Source: JAWOHX01 sp046484975 (lineage in GTDB: Bacteria > Bacillota > Clostridia > DUPQ01). From it: a stretch of 29,404 nt of DNA. A program made the position numbers and the translations under genes. The DNA lies in assembly GCA_046484975.1 (NCBI GenBank), contig JAWOHX010000113.1, positions 1 to 29,404 on the forward strand. Reading direction: 5' to 3'. Below are positions 22,803 to 29,404 of the stretch, piece after piece; the first letter of the stretch is position 1, and every line of letters begins with the position of its first letter. The notes beneath the pieces were generated by a model. That model was given only the letters and a program-made list of their open reading frames with translations. It did not search any database and was not told where the DNA came from.

Positions 22803-24252
22803 GGGAATCCTCCCCTTTTTCCAGCAGAATGTCCCTGACCACTTCCCTTTCATCATAGTGGGTCCGGACACCATGCCTCTCGATATATGTCTCATGGCCT
22901 TTTCCAGCCAGGATGATCAGATCATTGGGTCTGGCATTGTCTATGGCATAGCGGATGGCTTCTGTCCGATCGGTGATGCTCACATACTTCCCGCCTGCGG
23001 CCTTCATCCCTTCCTCGATCATGGCGATGATGCTCCCTGGATCCTCTGTCCTCGGGTTGTCCGAAGTGATGATGGTGAAATCCGAGAGTCTTCCGGAGAT
23101 TTCCCCCATCATGGGACGCATCTTGTTGTCCCTGTCCCCCCCGCAGCCGAATACTGTGACGATCCTGGCCCCAGATGGGCGCATGCTCTGCAGAAGTTTT
23201 TCCAGGCTGTCCGGTGTATGTGCGTAATCAATCATGAGCGCATGGTCTTTTCTATACACAATCTCGCATCTTCCCGGAACCCTGACATCCAGGAGTCCCT
23301 GCATGACGGCTTGCTCCCCCGCTCCTGAAAGAAATGCACAGGTGGCGGCAGCCATGGCGTTGTAAACATTGAACTCCCCGGGCATTCCAACGGTGATTTC
23401 CAGACTGTGTCCCAGGCCCTCATACAGGAACCGGGTGGAATTGCTGTCATATGACTTTACGGTCCCGATGATATCCGCCTTCTTCTGCAGGGCAAAGGTG
23501 AGGACCTTGCATGCAGCATGGTCCATGATGTATTTGCTGTTTTGATCGTCGGCATTGACCAGACCTTTTTTACACATCTGGAAAAGACGTGCTTTTGCCT
23601 GGAGGTATTCCTCAAAATCAGCATGCTCCCTTTTCCCGATATGGGCTCTGGAAATGTTGGTGAACACTCCAATGTCATAATCAGAATAATCCACCCGCTT
23701 CTGCTGCAGCGCCGTGGAGGAGACCTCCATCACCATGTCCCTAATGCCCATCCCGATCACCCGGGCATAAAGCGATTGCAGGTCAAGGGACTGAGGCGTG
23801 GTGGTCATGGTTTTCTCGTACACATCACCCATGACAATGCCCAGAGTGCCGGATAACGCGCATTCCCTGGCTTCCTGCCTGAATATGGACTTCACCATGT
23901 AGGATGTGGTGGTTTTCCCTTTGGTGCCCGTGATTCCCATCAGGTTGATTTTTTCAGAAGGGTTGCCATGGAAATTGGCGGAAACCCGTGCCAACGCCAC
24001 CCTGGCGTCTCTGACAAGAATGAGGGGCACGCTCTTTTCTCCCGTGTCCCTGGTCACGATGGCGCAACAGGCCCCGTCACGAATGGCGTCGTCCAGATAA
24101 CGGTGTCCGTCTTCATCGATGCCGTCAATACATACGAAAAGACCCGATCTTTGGATTTTCCTGGAGTCATAGGCGATTGCCGCGATGTCGGGGTCGCCTT
24201 CCTTATTCAATATTACGTGTTCGACACCCTCCAACAGTGCGCTCAGTCTCAT
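22792..24252 (-). CDS. murE: UDP-MurNAc-L-Ala-D-Glu:meso-diaminopimelate ligase
   Basis: This 486-residue Mur ligase adds the third stem residue. It has the ATP loop TGTKGKTTT (about 108-116), the carbamylated Lys220 in LQAKARLF, GCGGDRDNKMRPMMG and, in the third domain, DNPR (398-401), the motif that selects meso-diaminopimelate over lysine. Two central motifs are unusual: EVSSTAL instead of EVSSHAL, and ISRAHIGKREH instead of the common RDHLDxH, although the His of the second is kept. The start at ATG 24252 follows a GGGGGG ribosome site, 12 bases after the PBP stop. Confidence 0.93.
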   Translation of the reverse strand: MRLSALLEGVEHVILNKEGDPDIAAIAYDSRKIQRSGLFVCIDGIDEDGHRYLDDAIRDGACCAIVTRDTGEKSVPLILVRDARVALARVSANFHGNPSEKINLMGITGTKGKTTTSYMVKSIFRQEARECALSGTLGIVMGDVYEKTMTTTPQSLDLQSLYARVIGMGIRDMVMEVSSTALQQKRVDYSDYDIGVFTNISRAHIGKREHADFEEYLQAKARLFQMCKKGLVNADDQNSKYIMDHAACKVLTFALQKKADIIGTVKSYDSNSTRFLYEGLGHSLEITVGMPGEFNVYNAMAAATCAFLSGAGEQAVMQGLLDVRVPGRCEIVYRKDHALMIDYAHTPDSLEKLLQSMRPSGARIVTVFGCGGDRDNKMRPMMGEISGRLSDFTIITSDNPRTEDPGSIIAMIEEGMKAAGGKYVSITDRTEAIRYAIDNARPNDLIILAGKGHETYIERHGVRTHYDEREVVRDILLEKGEDSHAD

Positions 24253-24264
24253 ATGTCCCCCCGT

Positions 24265-26454
24265 TTATTCCACATTGTCCAGATGTCGGAAGGTGACGCT
24301 TACAACGCTACCCCGTTCGACATCACTGCCTGCCGTCACCTTTTGGGAGATGGCGGTTCCGTTGCCTTCAATGCGTATGTTCAGCCCCAGGCCGTTCAGG
24401 ATTTTCATTGCCTCATCCACTGTTTTGTTTCTTAAGTTGGGCATCCTGACCATGACCTCGCTTTTGTCCGGTTGATAGGTATATAATACCACAACACTGT
24501 TCTCATATACGATGTTTCCCGCCTCGGGATACTGATATACGATGTTGATGTCCTCCCCGATGCTTGTACCCATGATTTTGTATTTCAAGCCGGAGTCATT
24601 GAGATGGACCAGCGCCTGGTCAATGCTGTAGCCAATCAAGTCCGGTACCCCGGCTTCTTTTCTCACATTATCCTCCGTGCCTTTCCGCGGAACCTGCATG
24701 TACTGCAGGATTTCTTCAATAATCTGAGCCACGACCGGGGCGGCGATGACACCTCCGTAATAGGAATGGCCCCTGGGGTCATCCAGTGTGACCAGCACGG
24801 TAATCAACGGGTTTTCCGCCGGGGCAAACCCGCAGAAACTTGCAATATAGACATCCTCTTCCTTGGTCTGGGAGGTTCCGGTCTTTCCTGCTACGCTGTA
24901 GCCTTCCACATATGCATTCTTGCCTGTACCGGTGGTGACGACCCCTTCCAGCATTTCCCTCAGGGTATCCGAGGTCTGTGTGGAGATGACCTGCCTCAGA
25001 ACATTGCTTTCATACCTTTCCACGATGTTTCCCTGGCTGTCCAGGAGTTCCTTGACCAACCGGGGTTCCATCAGGTAACCCCCGTTGGCGATTGCATTGT
25101 AAGCGGTGATGAGCTGCAACGGGGTGATCTCGAAACGTTGCCCGAAGGAAGCCACCGCCATGTCGATGACCGTGGGATTTTCATGGAATATGCTTTGCTC
25201 CTCACCCGGGAGCATGACGCCCGTCCGATCCCGAAATCCGAACAACCGGATGTATTTATAAAAGGAATCCAGGCCCAGGTCCATCGCGACCTTGACGAAT
25301 ACCGGGTTGCAGGAGTTGTACATGGCCATGAGGAAGGTCTGCTGCCCGTGAGGATAATCACTCCAGCAGCTGATATCGTGCCCCTGTACCTTCACGGTAA
25401 AGTCATCGGTCATACTGTCAAGCCTGATTTTGTTTTCTTCCAGGACCATGGCGGCGGTGAAGGCCTTGAATGTGGACCCGGGTTCAAAAAGGTCTGATAC
25501 GGCCTTGTTGCGCCAGGTGGTCTTGTTTAGCAGGTCCACATCCCCGAAGGTATACCCGCTCCACTGGGAGATATCATAACCCGGGGGACAAGCCCTGGGA
25601 TCATTGAGATTGAAGTCAGGCTTCGAGACCAGGGCAAGGATCTCCCCTGTCCGCGGATCCATGACAATTGCAGTGGCTCCCCTGGCCACTTCATTCTCAA
25701 GAATGGCTTTTGCTATGGCTTTTTCCGCGATGTACTGGATGGTCTCATCAATCGTCAGCACGACATTGTGGCCTGGAATGGCCTCGATCCTTGTGTTTGT
25801 TGAAAAGGGAAGTTCCGTGCCGTGCACATCGATCTCATCGATGATTTTCCCGGGAATTCCCTTCAGATGGGATTCCATCATGTATTCAATCCCACCCAGG
25901 CCCTGATTGTCAATGCCTGTCATGCCGATGACATGGGAAGCCAGATTGTTGTTGGGATAATATCTTTTGGTGTCCTCGTCGATGTAGATGCCCGATATCT
26001 TGTTGTCAGCCACCCATTTCCGCAGGGCGTTGCCCAGCTGCCTGTCAACTTTTTTGGTGATGATCTCAAACTCGCTGTTCCTTGATATTTTCGAAAGCAC
26101 TGTCTCATGGTCAATCCTCAGGAAAGAAGCCACTTTCCGGGCAATCTCCTCCGGAGGCATTTCATTGTTCCGCACGTTGTTGGGGCTGATGGTGATGGTG
26201 TCCACCGCCACGCTGGTGGCGAGCACCCGTCCGTTCCGGTCCAGGATCAGCCCTCTCGAAGGGCTGAGGGTCCTGTCCCTGCTCTGCTGCGCATATGCCA
26301 TGCGCTGCAGATCCGGTGCCCAAAAGAACTGTATGTATGCAATCCTCACCAGCAATGCCGCCGTCACAATAGCAAAAATACCAATCAGAAGAACCAGCCT
26401 GTTCCTGGTTTTCGTCCTGTTGGTATTTTCTCTTTTCGCTTTTTTTCTTTTCAC
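24265..26454 (-). CDS. Class B penicillin-binding protein (SpoVD/FtsI type) with two PASTA domains
   Basis: A D,D-transpeptidase that cross-links septal peptidoglycan (or spore cortex, if SpoVD). The 729-residue protein has one membrane segment (about 20-42), a dimerisation domain starting SRGLILDRNG, the transpeptidase motifs SxxK at Ser327-Lys330 (EPGSTFK), SCN at 381-383 and KTG at 524-526, then two PASTA domains at about 602-661 and 669-724. The start codon is GTG at 26454 with GGGAG seven bases upstream. It is the only class B PBP in the cluster, so it is the likely partner of FtsW. Whether it serves division or sporulation is not decided by sequence. Confidence 0.92.
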   Translation of the reverse strand: MKRKKAKRENTNRTKTRNRLVLLIGIFAIVTAALLVRIAYIQFFWAPDLQRMAYAQQSRDRTLSPSRGLILDRNGRVLATSVAVDTITISPNNVRNNEMPPEEIARKVASFLRIDHETVLSKISRNSEFEIITKKVDRQLGNALRKWVADNKISGIYIDEDTKRYYPNNNLASHVIGMTGIDNQGLGGIEYMMESHLKGIPGKIIDEIDVHGTELPFSTNTRIEAIPGHNVVLTIDETIQYIAEKAIAKAILENEVARGATAIVMDPRTGEILALVSKPDFNLNDPRACPPGYDISQWSGYTFGDVDLLNKTTWRNKAVSDLFEPGSTFKAFTAAMVLEENKIRLDSMTDDFTVKVQGHDISCWSDYPHGQQTFLMAMYNSCNPVFVKVAMDLGLDSFYKYIRLFGFRDRTGVMLPGEEQSIFHENPTVIDMAVASFGQRFEITPLQLITAYNAIANGGYLMEPRLVKELLDSQGNIVERYESNVLRQVISTQTSDTLREMLEGVVTTGTGKNAYVEGYSVAGKTGTSQTKEEDVYIASFCGFAPAENPLITVLVTLDDPRGHSYYGGVIAAPVVAQIIEEILQYMQVPRKGTEDNVRKEAGVPDLIGYSIDQALVHLNDSGLKYKIMGTSIGEDINIVYQYPEAGNIVYENSVVVLYTYQPDKSEVMVRMPNLRNKTVDEAMKILNGLGLNIRIEGNGTAISQKVTAGSDVERGSVVSVTFRHLDNVE

Positions 26455-26515
26455 CTTTTTACTCCCGGGAACGCCTTGGCTTTTATGTCATATCAGCATT
26501 GTACAAGGTGAAAAC

Positions 26516-26983
26516 CTATCCCAAAATAGCTTTCAGCTCATGGAACCCTTCCTTGACCGCATTGAAAAAATCCGACAGTTTCTCCTGGAACCCCTTCGGA
26601 GGATTCGAAACTTCGGTCTTGTTTGTCCGCGGCACCTCTATGTAGACAATCTGACTGGTCTCCGGCATCTTCATCCCAATCTGGGTCTGGGCCACATATC
26701 TGATCTGCGGAAGGTTGATTTTCTTGTCCAGTTCCACCATGAGGTCTGAGTTGATGGCACTCTGGGTGTTCATGCGCTTCGTCAGGGTTGCGATATCATA
26801 ATTCATCCGTGTCAGTGCGCTGTATCTGGAAATGACGATGAAAAATGCAAGGAAAACAATCAGGGTCCAGAGAATGGCCTTGTTCCTGTTCTTTTTTCCT
26901 GCGATGACTTTCAGCTTCCCTTTGGTCTCAGGCCGGGGAATGGGCTGACCTTCTTCCTGCAGGGTGTGCTTCTGTGCGTTCAT
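26516..26983 (-). CDS. ftsL: FtsL-like cell division protein
   Basis: The 155-residue bitopic protein has a basic cytoplasmic stretch (about 20-35), a membrane segment (36-53) and a coiled coil (about 58-90), which is the FtsL/DivIC plan. Its place between rsmH and the PBP gene is the standard ftsL position. It extends about 50 residues past the coiled coil, with a Pro-rich linker and an amphipathic last helix, longer than typical FtsL. ATG 26983 is chosen because AAAGGGGG precedes it; the frame upstream runs through a hairpin. Family members are poorly conserved, so position carries much of the call. Confidence 0.85.
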   Translation of the reverse strand: MNAQKHTLQEEGQPIPRPETKGKLKVIAGKKNRNKAILWTLIVFLAFFIVISRYSALTRMNYDIATLTKRMNTQSAINSDLMVELDKKINLPQIRYVAQTQIGMKMPETSQIVYIEVPRTNKTEVSNPPKGFQEKLSDFFNAVKEGFHELKAILG

Positions 26984-27007
26984 GCAATTCCCCCTTTGGA
27001 AAATTTC

Positions 27008-27030
27008 GCCGGCCGCAATGAGCGGCCGGC
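27008..27030 (-). promoter_or_regulatory. Perfect GC hairpin in the ftsL leader
   Basis: GCCGGCCGC (27008-27016) and GCGGCCGGC (27022-27030) form a 9-bp perfect stem with a 5-base loop, 24 bases before the ftsL ATG and just upstream of its ribosome site. On the minus strand only AAATTTT follows, so it is a poor terminator. It could act as an attenuator, an RNA processing or stability element, or a partial terminator. Confidence 0.7.
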
Positions 27031-27047
27031 ACATTCTGTAAGGATGT

Positions 27048-27118
27048 CTTTTGTTTCTTAAGGCTTTGTCTTTTGTAAAATGTTTTTGCTTTTGTGTCCT
27101 GAGGTTTTGTCTTTTGTA
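27048..27118. repeat. Direct repeats between rsmH and ftsL
   Basis: Two 30-bp copies (27048-27077 and 27089-27118) match at 26 of 30 positions, 41 bp apart. Each is built of shorter units starting CTTTTGT at 27048, 27070, 27089 and 27111, and a related CTTTGT unit at 27126 extends into the last codons of rsmH. The DNA is noncoding and strongly strand-biased (T/G on plus, A/C on minus). Confidence 0.75.
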
Positions 27119-27119
27119 C

Positions 27120-28073
27120 TTATGTCTTTGTCCGTTGGATTACTCTGAGTTTCGCACTTCTTGAACGTCTATTAAAGTCAATCTCGAAACTGCCGGGCAG
27201 GATGGGTTTTTTTGTGATAACCCGGTGCATCCCAACCTTGCCACAAACACATACCGGAAAGTCAGGGGGACATTGGCACGGATTGGCAAGTTTCAAGAAT
27301 TCAACTTTCACGATCCTGTCTTCAAGGGAATGAAAGGTGATGGCCAGCAGGTTTCCTCCTGTTTTCAGGGAGAAAGCGGCTTTTTCCAGTGATTCCCGCA
27401 GCACTTCCAGTTCCTGGTTCACTTCGATGCGGATGGCCTGGAAGACCCTTCTGGCCGGATGGGTTCCCTTGAATCTTTCTTTGGCGGGATACCTGCTTTT
27501 GACCAGTTCCGCCAATTCGGTGGTGGAATCGATCGGGGAAATTTGTCTTTTGTATATTATAGCATCCGCTATTCTTCCTGCGTATCGTTCCTCGCCGTAT
27601 TCCCGAAAGACACGGACGAGCTTGTCTTTGGTATATGTGTTTACCACATGATATGCACTCAATGCATTCCCGGGGTCCATCCTCATGTCCAGGGGTGCTT
27701 CATTGTGATATGAGAATCCCCTTTCCACAGTGTCCAGTTGATGGGAGGACACCCCGAGATCCATCAGTATCCCGTCGGCTCCTTGCGGAGCATGTTCCCT
27801 TATTATATTTTCAATGTTCACAAAATTATCCCTTAAAACGATGAAGCTGCCGCGTCCTTTTGCCTCGTCCAGTTTCTTCTTGACCGTATGCACCGCTTCC
27901 GGATCCTGGTCGATGGAGATGAGCTTCCCCTGGGGTCCGAGCCTCCTGTATATCTCCAGGCTGTGTCCTCCCCCGCCGGCTGTGCAGTCCACATATGTTC
28001 CGTCTTTCTCAATGTGCATGTACTCCAGGCATTCCTTGAGCATCACCGGCTCATGGGAAAATCCAATATCCAT
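27120..28073 (-). CDS. rsmH: 16S rRNA (cytosine(1402)-N(4))-methyltransferase
   Basis: RsmH methylates C1402 in the ribosomal decoding centre using S-adenosylmethionine. The 317-residue protein begins with FSHEPVMLKE, then has the SAM loop DCTAGGGGHS, LMDLGVSSHQLD, RRVFQAIRIEVN and AITFHSLEDRIVK, all family marks. A Cys-rich CQCPPDFPVCVCG segment near the end is common in clostridial members. Its ATG follows the mraZ stop with no gap and without a good ribosome site, suggesting translational coupling. Confidence 0.97.
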   Translation of the reverse strand: MDIGFSHEPVMLKECLEYMHIEKDGTYVDCTAGGGGHSLEIYRRLGPQGKLISIDQDPEAVHTVKKKLDEAKGRGSFIVLRDNFVNIENIIREHAPQGADGILMDLGVSSHQLDTVERGFSYHNEAPLDMRMDPGNALSAYHVVNTYTKDKLVRVFREYGEERYAGRIADAIIYKRQISPIDSTTELAELVKSRYPAKERFKGTHPARRVFQAIRIEVNQELEVLRESLEKAAFSLKTGGNLLAITFHSLEDRIVKVEFLKLANPCQCPPDFPVCVCGKVGMHRVITKKPILPGSFEIDFNRRSRSAKLRVIQRTKT

Positions 28074-28505
28074 CTATATGCCCAGCTGAGCCATTTTTTC
28101 CGCAATCATCTCGGGGGACATGTTCTCCTTGCTGTTGTATTGCTCCCATGTCTCCTTGTCCCATATCTCAGCCTTTGACGAGACCCCAAGCAGATATGCT
28201 TCTTTTGATATGCCTGCATACTCCCGCAGATTCGCTGGAATCAGTGCCCTGCCCTGCTTGTCAATCTCGCATTCCCTTGCCCCGGAAAAAAAGAATCTGG
28301 TGAATTTGTTGACATCGGTTCCGGTGAATGGGACGGAATCCAGCTTGGCCTTGATCTTTTCCCATTCAGGTTGCGCGTATACGAACAGACACTTGTCGAA
28401 TCCTTTGGTGACAATGAACTTATAACCCAGCTCTTCCCTGAATTGTAAAGGTACGATGACTCTTCCTTTTTCGTCCACTCTGTGAAGGTATTCGCCGTAA
28501 AACAT
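28074..28505 (-). CDS. mraZ: Transcriptional regulator MraZ
   Basis: MraZ is the first gene of the dcw operon and in other bacteria binds repeats in its own promoter. The 143-residue product has two AbrB-like swapped-hairpin halves, marked by DEKGRVIVP and DKQGRALIP. I chose ATG 28505 because the protein then starts MFYGEYLH as the family does, with GGTGA eight bases upstream. Confidence 0.95.
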   Translation of the reverse strand: MFYGEYLHRVDEKGRVIVPLQFREELGYKFIVTKGFDKCLFVYAQPEWEKIKAKLDSVPFTGTDVNKFTRFFFSGARECEIDKQGRALIPANLREYAGISKEAYLLGVSSKAEIWDKETWEQYNSKENMSPEMIAEKMAQLGI

Positions 28506-28543
28506 ATCGGTTGTCACCACATGGATTTTATTTGGGCAATGAC

Positions 28544-28611
28544 TTTATATTTATGACACTGAGCAACCACATTCCCCCACTAAGTCACCACCCGATATCA
28601 TTCTACACCCA
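28544..28611 (-). promoter_or_regulatory. mraZ promoter region with MraZ-box-like repeats
   Basis: Reading the minus strand, four boxes of the type TGGKN lie at 28611-28607 (TGGGT), 28590-28586 (TGGTG), 28579-28575 (TGGGG) and 28569-28565 (TGGTT). Their spacings are 21, 11 and 10 bases, so they sit on one face of the helix. A TATAAA (28549-28544) follows as a likely -10. The nearest box covers where the -35 should be, and the -35 itself is poor. Confidence 0.6.
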
Positions 28612-28653
28612 CTCCACATGCATGTCAACACGTTTCACGAAAAAAAGAACAAT

Positions 28654-28682
28654 AAAAAAAACAGAGTGAACTCTGTTTTTTT
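28654..28682. terminator. Intrinsic terminator between rodA and mraZ
   Basis: CAGAG (28662-28666) and CTCTG (28671-28675) pair around a TGAA loop, extended by long A and T runs on both sides. It lies 28 bases after the rodA-type stop on the minus strand and separates that gene from the mraZ promoter. The symmetry would let it work in both directions. Confidence 0.9.
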
Positions 28683-28709
28683 GGTAGATCAAATGTCCTT
28701 TCCGGATTC

Positions 28710-29404
28710 CTATGTCTTCCGGCGCATGGAAACGGATATGATCAGCCCAATGGCGGCGAAGTTGGTGAGCATGGAGCTTCCGCCCGCGCTGACAAATGGG
28801 AGGGGGATGCCTGTGACGGGCAGCAAGCCGATGTTCATCCCGACATTCTCGATGAAGTGGAACGCCATCATGGCCGTCAGGCCAGTCACCATGTAAGAGC
28901 CAAACAAATCCTTGCTGGTGCCTGCAATATAGAGGCACCGGATCAGGATGCCTGAGATGAGCAGGATGACCGCCATGGATCCGATGAACCCAAGCTCCTC
29001 CCCAATGACTGAGAAGATGAAGTCCGACTCCTTGATCGGGATGCCTTCCGCACTCTGGGTGTGCAGACCGCTGTAAAGGCCGCTTCCCGTCCATTGCCCG
29101 CTTCCAATGGCGGTCCGGGCCCGGTCCGTCTGGTAGCCTGCGGAGGTCAGATCATGCTCCTTGTTGAATAACACCAGGAACCTGGTCCTTTGGAAATCCT
29201 TGAGCCCGAAAAACCAAATCAACGGGGCACTGACCAGCAATGTAATCATCGCTGCAATCATATACCGGTATTTGATTCCGTATACAAACAGGACGGCCAC
29301 CAGTCCGATGCCCAGCACCACCACCATCCCCACCTCCGGCTGGAGCAAAATCAGGACGAGGGGCAGGATGGCAGCCCCTGCCACCAGCAGGAGCCTGTTG
29401 AACC
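28710..29404 (-). CDS. rodA: SEDS family glycan polymerase, RodA type (partial)
   Basis: The C-terminal 231 residues of a polytopic SEDS protein are visible; the frame stays open to the window end, reading FNRLLLVAG before an internal GTG. Marks are LLQPEVGM, the long external loop with GSGQWTGSGLYSG, the probable catalytic Asp in ESDFIF, GEELGF, and the closing PFVSAGGSSML. PxFVSxGGSS with the ESDFIF loop fits RodA better than FtsW. It would polymerise side-wall peptidoglycan. It is a separate transcription unit from the dcw operon. Confidence 0.88.
   Translation of the reverse strand, partial: FNRLLLVAGAAILPLVLILLQPEVGMVVVLGIGLVAVLFVYGIKYRYMIAAMITLLVSAPLIWFFGLKDFQRTRFLVLFNKEHDLTSAGYQTDRARTAIGSGQWTGSGLYSGLHTQSAEGIPIKESDFIFSVIGEELGFIGSMAVILLISGILIRCLYIAGTSKDLFGSYMVTGLTAMMAFHFIENVGMNIGLLPVTGIPLPFVSAGGSSMLTNFAAIGLIISVSMRRKT

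Noticed and set aside
1..29404. Mobile elements, CRISPR arrays, tRNA or rRNA genes, prophage genes
   Set aside because: I looked for transposase or integrase proteins, repeat-spacer arrays and tRNA-like folds and saw none.

Overview
The window looks like chromosomal DNA of a low-to-moderate G+C Bacillota member, probably Clostridia. The signs are a Gram-positive style division and cell-wall (dcw) cluster, a class B penicillin-binding protein with PASTA domains, a MurE carrying the meso-diaminopimelate motif DNPR, many lipoprotein signal peptides with no outer-membrane partner genes, and classic sigma-A promoters (for example TTGACA-18-TATAAT). Genes are dense and mostly on the minus strand. 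No gap exceeds 300 bases. I see no rRNA, tRNA, CRISPR array or insertion sequence. Species cannot be told from this alone.

Region 1 (1-5435). An ABC exporter ATPase and the first codons of its likely permease (minus) lie back to back with an S41-type protease-like membrane protein (plus). A shared bidirectional terminator follows, then citrate synthase, transcribed with an upstream GntR/FCD regulator. That regulator has a near-perfect promoter overlapped by the perfect palindrome TTGTATACAA. Upstream is an orphan DegT/DnrJ/EryC1/StrS aminotransferase.

Region 2 (5464-13061). A six-gene minus-strand operon encodes an unusual MacB/YknXYZ-like ABC system. In transcription order it is an adaptor lipoprotein, a 956-residue FtsX-type permease, ATPase A, ATPase B with an AbrB/MraZ-like C-terminal tail, a second adaptor lipoprotein and a third. 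Three adaptors, two ATPases and one permease, plus the ATPase tail, make this the most unusual system in the window.

Region 3 (13169-16726, plus strand). A cytoplasmic GH3 beta-xylosidase/beta-glucosidase is followed by a secreted InlB B-repeat protein with its own strong promoter, ending in a strong terminator.

Region 4 (16733-28611, minus strand). A dcw operon runs mraZ-rsmH-ftsL-PBP(spoVD/ftsI)-murE-murF-mraY-ftsW-murG, then an MBL-fold hydrolase and an M55 D-aminopeptidase. murD is missing from its usual place between mraY and ftsW, and no murB, divIB or ftsZ follows murG. The mraZ promoter carries phased MraZ-box-like repeats. The rsmH-ftsL gap holds direct repeats and a perfect 9-bp hairpin.

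Region 5 (28654-29404). A terminator separates mraZ from an upstream rodA-type SEDS gene, which runs off the window end.
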